Source: Pelargonium nanum | Taxonomy: Eukaryota > Streptophyta > Magnoliopsida > Geraniales > Geraniaceae | Direction of reading: 5' to 3' | Assembly: GCA_036897485.1 (NCBI GenBank) | Contig: JAYMTF010001107.1 | Span: 1-26,292 of the forward strand | DNA: 26,292 nucleotides | Translations under genes and position numbers: made by a program | The notes under the pieces: generated by a model | Told to the model about the DNA's origin: nothing | Seen by the model: the letters and a program-made list of their open reading frames with translations, nothing else | Database searches by the model: none | In this document: piece by piece, positions 22,070-26,292 of the stretch | Layout: every line of letters starts with the position of its first letter | Position numbering within the stretch: position 1 is the first letter of the stretch

Positions 22070-24500
22070 ATTACCATATCTAAATAAAATAATTTAATTA
22101 GTGGACCAAGTTGAAAGTTGAACAATATAACTAATTTGGAAATAAAATTTGATATCAATTAAAAATAAAATGAATAGTTGAAATGAAACATAGCTCTTGT
22201 GTATATTTATATGTTTTCTTACTTGTTGGTCTGTAAAATATATTTTCAACCAATTTTTGAGTCGGATAGTACAAAATCAAATAATTTATCTGTAAAATCA
22301 CGGGTTTAAGTTAATTTGTCCCGTTTGAATCTTATTCCACACCTGGGTTATGAGGACCGTCTATTACAAATTTATTTTTGAAATATCATGACATGAATTG
22401 TAACAAACTAAAAAGAAAGTAATGACTTCCTTTATGTGATAAAAAACAAACACTAATTAAATGCATGACTAGTGGTATAATATAGAGATGTATCTTTTTC
22501 TTCTGATTTGTCATGTCAAGTAATTAGAAGCTCGGTCCAGCTTTTGGATTCGACCAATGAAATTACTAGCTGGTTTGGAGTGGATAAAAATAATAAATCT
22601 TCTGGTTGACTTGTTAATCCATTTGACTTATTCGACGACCAATTAGTATGGATATATTTGTATTAAATTCCCAAAATCAATACCCATGCTCAACTTGATG
22701 TTTATGATAAAAAAAAAAAAACAACAACAACAACATGAATATGATGGTAGTTGAACTTAGCATGCAAATTTCTACAAGAACATAAAGTTTATTCGGCCCA
22801 ATAGAATATTTGTGTGTGGTCCAACTTTCACGAGTGTGGGCCTACAATCCATCCCACACCAAAACAAAGAGATACCAAAAATGGGTATTTCATTAACAAG
22901 CCCAAAGTAAAAAATGAACCATCAATTTGTTGGGCTTCAAATGTAAGAACCTTTTGCTGCCTTCAAAGACCATATTATTTGAGCCGAATTAGTTCACTCA
23001 CTTAACTCAAATGGCCCTTAGAGCTTATGTCAAAAGTTCAAAAACTAAACTGGTTCAATACTATCAAAAGTTTGGGATTCAAAGAATACACAACACTAAT
23101 AACTAAAAATATTGGATTAGTTGGCAAGAACAAAATTAAGTTGAACAGTAATGACACAAATTGTCAATCTAGGTTCCATGATAATATGCAAAATCAACCT
23201 CATGAATCTACAATCAGTGAAAAATGATTCAAATAAACCAAAAACACCAAGATGAGGAAAATGTTTACAATACACATAACCCAGTGCATGCATGCCTGAA
23301 ACTGGAAGATGGAGCTCAAAGGTTGCATTTAGAAACCTGAAGAGTGAACACAACATATGCATTATGAGAGAAATACAAATGATCAACAGAGCTCTCTTCT
23401 TCACTACATAAACTCGGGATAGAAGATCCAGTATATGCTGTTTTTAACATCTAAGCATACGATATCAAGTTCATCAAACCATTCAGATTTACGTCTACCT
23501 AAAACCAAATGGGATGGATGCAGACAAGATACCACATTTTCCCACCTGATAGGAGCTTAAGACGTAAGTTATGGATATTTGGGATTTTAGATGTATTTAA
23601 CATACTATAAGCTGTTGCCAATCAGAATATGCCCCAAACAGAACAAACAAAGAAAATAATGTTTCTATAACAGCATTCTAATGGAACTAGCGTAAAAGAT
23701 CCCAAGACTTACGAATCCATTGCTTTTCGTTTTTTGACAGAACACATAAATGCATGTTAATTTCACTGAAAAATGAAATGGGAACTCATGCTGACACGCT
23801 AGAATAGGTTACCAACTAACTAAACACAGAGGCACATTTATAATTGCAAAAATAATTCCTAAAACTGACACTTCATCTGATGCAACTTACATATGCTCTT
23901 TTCTTAAGGTCAATATAACTAAGATTGGGAATCATATAATCTATTTTTAAGATCGGAAGAGCCATAAAACTAGACATACGTCAGATACGTAGGCTTACAA
24001 GTTACAAATTTTACTTCATCCTGTTCTCGATTGCCCAAACCAACAATTAGATGCTTTCTAAACAACAAAAAGAGTCACAGCCTCACAGGATAGACAAAAT
24101 TGATCAAATATGAAGGCAAGCCCATGACCATCTAGTTTAAATTACATTTTTGCCTGAATAATGCTGAGGAAATGCCGTAGTACGTAAACGTAAGACTCCA
24201 GGGTAGCTAAATTTGTACCTCATCACTTGCTTCCTTAGACAAGGATTTCTCTCATTTCTTTCATAGATAACTACACTTGTTTATGACTTGGGAAAGAAAA
24301 GGATAATGCACTGCAAGCACTCACAAATATTGTTAAATCCACAGTATTACCTGAACCAATGACTAAATTCATTTGATATTAATTTTCACCCAAATTTCAA
24401 AACATCATCTATCCTTAAAAGTTGCACAATTCTTGTGCAGTACTATGGGGAAAAAGATAGCCTTACAGATACAATCAAATCGATGAGTAAGATAATCTCC
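22070..24500. other. Intergenic region with possible 3' UTR
   Basis: No coding gene is supported. A poly-A run followed by (CAA)n lies near 22709-22735. On the minus strand, sequence between about 23250 and 23400 has a good acceptor-like site (CTCTTCAG) and could be a spliced 3' untranslated exon of the gene at 24592-25837, but this is only a suggestion. Confidence 0.35.
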
Positions 24501-24591
24501 TAGTTGCACCAAGCGGCAATGCATAAAGCTAACAAAGTTAGCAAGTTTACCACTGACTGAAGAAAACTCGCATCAATCCGTCAATAGTATA

Positions 24592-25837
24592 TCAATTCGA
24601 TGAGCTCAATGACTTCTTTATACTCCGAAGGATACTCCACATGAACGTTGAAATGAAGAAGAGAATGATACCAGTAATGATAGCATACTTGAGACCAAGG
24701 TTCACCAGTAAGTTTACCAAAAGTCCAGCCAACACAACACCGAAGAAATTTGCTGACACAGCAGGCCAAAATGGCATATCAAGAATAGAAGCTATGATGG
24801 CACCAGTCCATGCTCCTGTTCCGGGAAAAGGAACTGCCACAAACAGCATCAGACCAAGCCATTGGAATTCTTCGACGGGGCCAGCTTTCTCTTTGGCCCT
24901 CTCAAAGAGCAAGTCAAGGAACCGAGATGCTGATCGGTTTTTCCCAGCAAGGAAAGTTGCTAACTTTTTCAAGTAGAGTATGATGAATGGAACAGGAACC
25001 ATGTTCCTACAATCACAGCCAGCAAAATTCATAAATGTCAATCCAAACAAACAACAATTATCAAAAGCAAAATAGCCCTTCTTCTATTATAACTTCACAA
25101 ACATTCAGTACAACCAAACAGATTCAAGGAAATATGAGCAGAATGATCAAAACCAAAATGGTACATGTTTGTAAAGTTCTTGAGAGTACCAATATCTTCA
25201 CAATCAATATATATGTGAATACTAAAAAAAACTAACCATTGGTTCTTTTAACAAATTGAAATTTGTCTCACCCAAGAACAGCAAACACTGTAAGCATTAC
25301 AGGCTTGAGTTGCATCCAATAACCAACAGGAATAGCTCCACGAAGCTCAATGACAGGAAGTGTAGCAAGTGCAAAAACCACAGCCTCGTCAGGCCAGCCC
25401 GAGCTCCTAAGAGCACTCGCAAACTTGAGGCCAAAGCTTGAAGCTTTAATGGAATCAGCGGCAGCTTTAGAATCCCCAGAAACCGCAAACCAAGCAAGCG
25501 ACACAGAAGCCCAAACCAAAACCCAAAAAACAAACTTAACCGGCCGGCCGTCAAAGGAGGTCACAATCTCCGTGTCCTCCTCGGAAATCTCGAACAACCC
25601 ATCTGAAGAAGAAGCATTAGCAACGACCAGAGAATTGGGGAAAGCTGAGAGAAGAGGGCTTGGAGAATAGAAATTTTGGAATGTCAATAACCCATTTGAG
25701 GAACTGTTGAAGAGAGGTTTTTTATTCTGGGTATTGAGAGAAATTGCTTGTTTTGGTGAGATATTGAGATGGGTCTTTGAAAGAGAGAGCCTTGACGCCA
25801 ATGGTGATGCTGATGCTAATACAGATGCATAAGCCAT
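24592..25837 (-). CDS. Plastid small multidrug export-like membrane protein
   Basis: Two exons on the minus strand, 25837-25272 and 25006-24592, joined in phase 2 at AVLG-NMVPVP, encode 326 residues. Residues 1 to about 73 are rich in Ser, Ala and Leu with almost no acidic residues, and end near VVANAS, which fits a chloroplast transit peptide. A hydrophobic segment lies at 102-119. The conserved core follows: LPVIELRGAIPVG at 160-172, PVPFIILYLKK at 193-203 and VAVPFPGTGAWTGA at 246-259, then hydrophobic segments at about 275-296 and 297-316. The paired ELRGAIP and PGTGAW motifs are the mark of the Sm_multidrug_ex family (PF06695), which is shared by bacteria and plastids. Despite the name, no substrate is established for the plant members. 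It is likely an integral protein of a plastid membrane. The gene looks intact. Confidence 0.93.
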
Positions 25838-25839
25838 TG

Positions 25840-26165
25840 GACCCAGATGGCAAAGAGAAGAAGAAGATGATGAATCTGGAGAGGGTCAAAATTGGGTTTC
25901 AGCAGAGCAATTCTCAGCTGAGCTCCATGTCCATGCTACATACAAAGAAACATTTGAACCTCCAAATTTGGGTATTTGAGGTATCTGAACTTGCAATTTT
26001 GGGGACACGGTACATGGAGCTGAGACTGAGAGTGTACAAAGGGTTTTTATGGAACAGAAAAATGATTGTTTCCCTATTGGACCTGATTGATCCACATTAA
26101 GAATTAGCAAAACGGGTCTTGGGTCGTTTTTGTTTTATTCATGTTAATAAACCTAAAAGATGTTC
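25840..26165. other. 5' flank of the small multidrug export-like gene
   Basis: This contains the leader and promoter of the leftward gene. I see no clear TATA box, as is common for plastid housekeeping genes in plants. An open frame on the plus strand overlaps the first exon in antisense and is not supported as a gene. Confidence 0.4.
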
Positions 26166-26170
26166 CGACA

Positions 26171-26292
26171 TTAGGGCCTTGTTTGTTAACTCAACTTCAC
26201 CTCCGGTAAGTCACGTTAAGTGTCGGTAAGTAGGTGATGAAAACTTAACGGAGCTGAAAGTTGGTGCTCCGTTAAGTCAGTTATGTTTGGTA
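26171..26292. mobile_element. MITE-like element, cut by the window edge
   Basis: TTA (26171-26173) is followed by GGGCCTTGTTTG, which resembles the terminal inverted repeat of Tourist-type (PIF/Harbinger) MITEs with their TTA target duplication. A hAT-type end (TAGGG) is the alternative. Inside lies a perfect 12-base inverted repeat, ACTTAACGGAGC (26243-26254) against GCTCCGTTAAGT (26266-26277), with an 11-base loop. The other end is outside the window, so length and class cannot be settled. Confidence 0.45.

Noticed and set aside
23117-23404. 95-codon minus-strand open frame
   Set aside because: It has no recognised domain and lies where a spliced 3' untranslated region is more plausible.
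23950-23962. AGATCGGAAGAGC, identical to the common 13-base start of Illumina adapters
   Set aside because: The bases that follow (CATAAAAC) do not continue any standard adapter, so contamination is unlikely. It is probably chance, though adapter trimming could clip reads here.

Overview
The window is nuclear DNA from a flowering plant, most likely a eudicot. It is AT-rich, its genes carry short GT-AG introns in consistent phases, and its proteins are plant families: an F-box/FBD protein, a class I HD-Zip factor and a plastid-targeted membrane protein. It also holds microRNA395 hairpins, which are specific to plants. Rosaceae is possible, but that is only an impression.

Layout from left to right. 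(1) 310-641 (+): a TATA box and two tandem MIR395 hairpins, the sulfate-starvation microRNA, with a leftover third 3' arm between them. (2) 1645-3556 (-): a four-exon F-box/LRR/FBD gene. (3) 4399-7125 (-): a multi-exon gene for a protein of about 305-322 residues that I do not recognise, with its own TATA box and an 849-nt intron in the 5' leader. (4) 7.2-16.6 kb: gene-poor, AT-rich sequence. It holds a promoter-like block with a 22-codon ORF (8.83-9.27 kb), a tRNA-derived SINE with a perfect 13-bp target-site duplication (9483-9672), a degenerate tandem array of about 79-bp period (9.80-10.22 kb) and a GGN-rich tract (13.2 kb). (5) 16.6-18.5 kb (+): an HD-Zip I gene of the ATHB6/ATHB16 type with a (TC)17 tract and two upstream ORFs in its leader. 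(6) 18.5-24.5 kb: gene-poor sequence with an RNase H-like retroelement remnant (19.0 kb) and a GC-rich island with four CACGTG boxes but no gene beside it (21.4-21.95 kb). (7) 24592-25837 (-): a two-exon gene for a plastid small multidrug export-like protein. (8) 26171-26292: the start of a MITE-like element cut by the window edge.

The genes are unrelated in function and form no operon or cluster, apart from the MIR395 pair, which probably shares one primary transcript. miR395 lowers ATP sulfurylase and a sulfate transporter, the F-box protein probably serves an SCF ubiquitin ligase, and the HD-Zip factor belongs to an ABA- and growth-related branch. Exon boundaries were set by hand from splice motifs and reading-frame phase, so they are predictions. 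No feature listed has been checked against a database.
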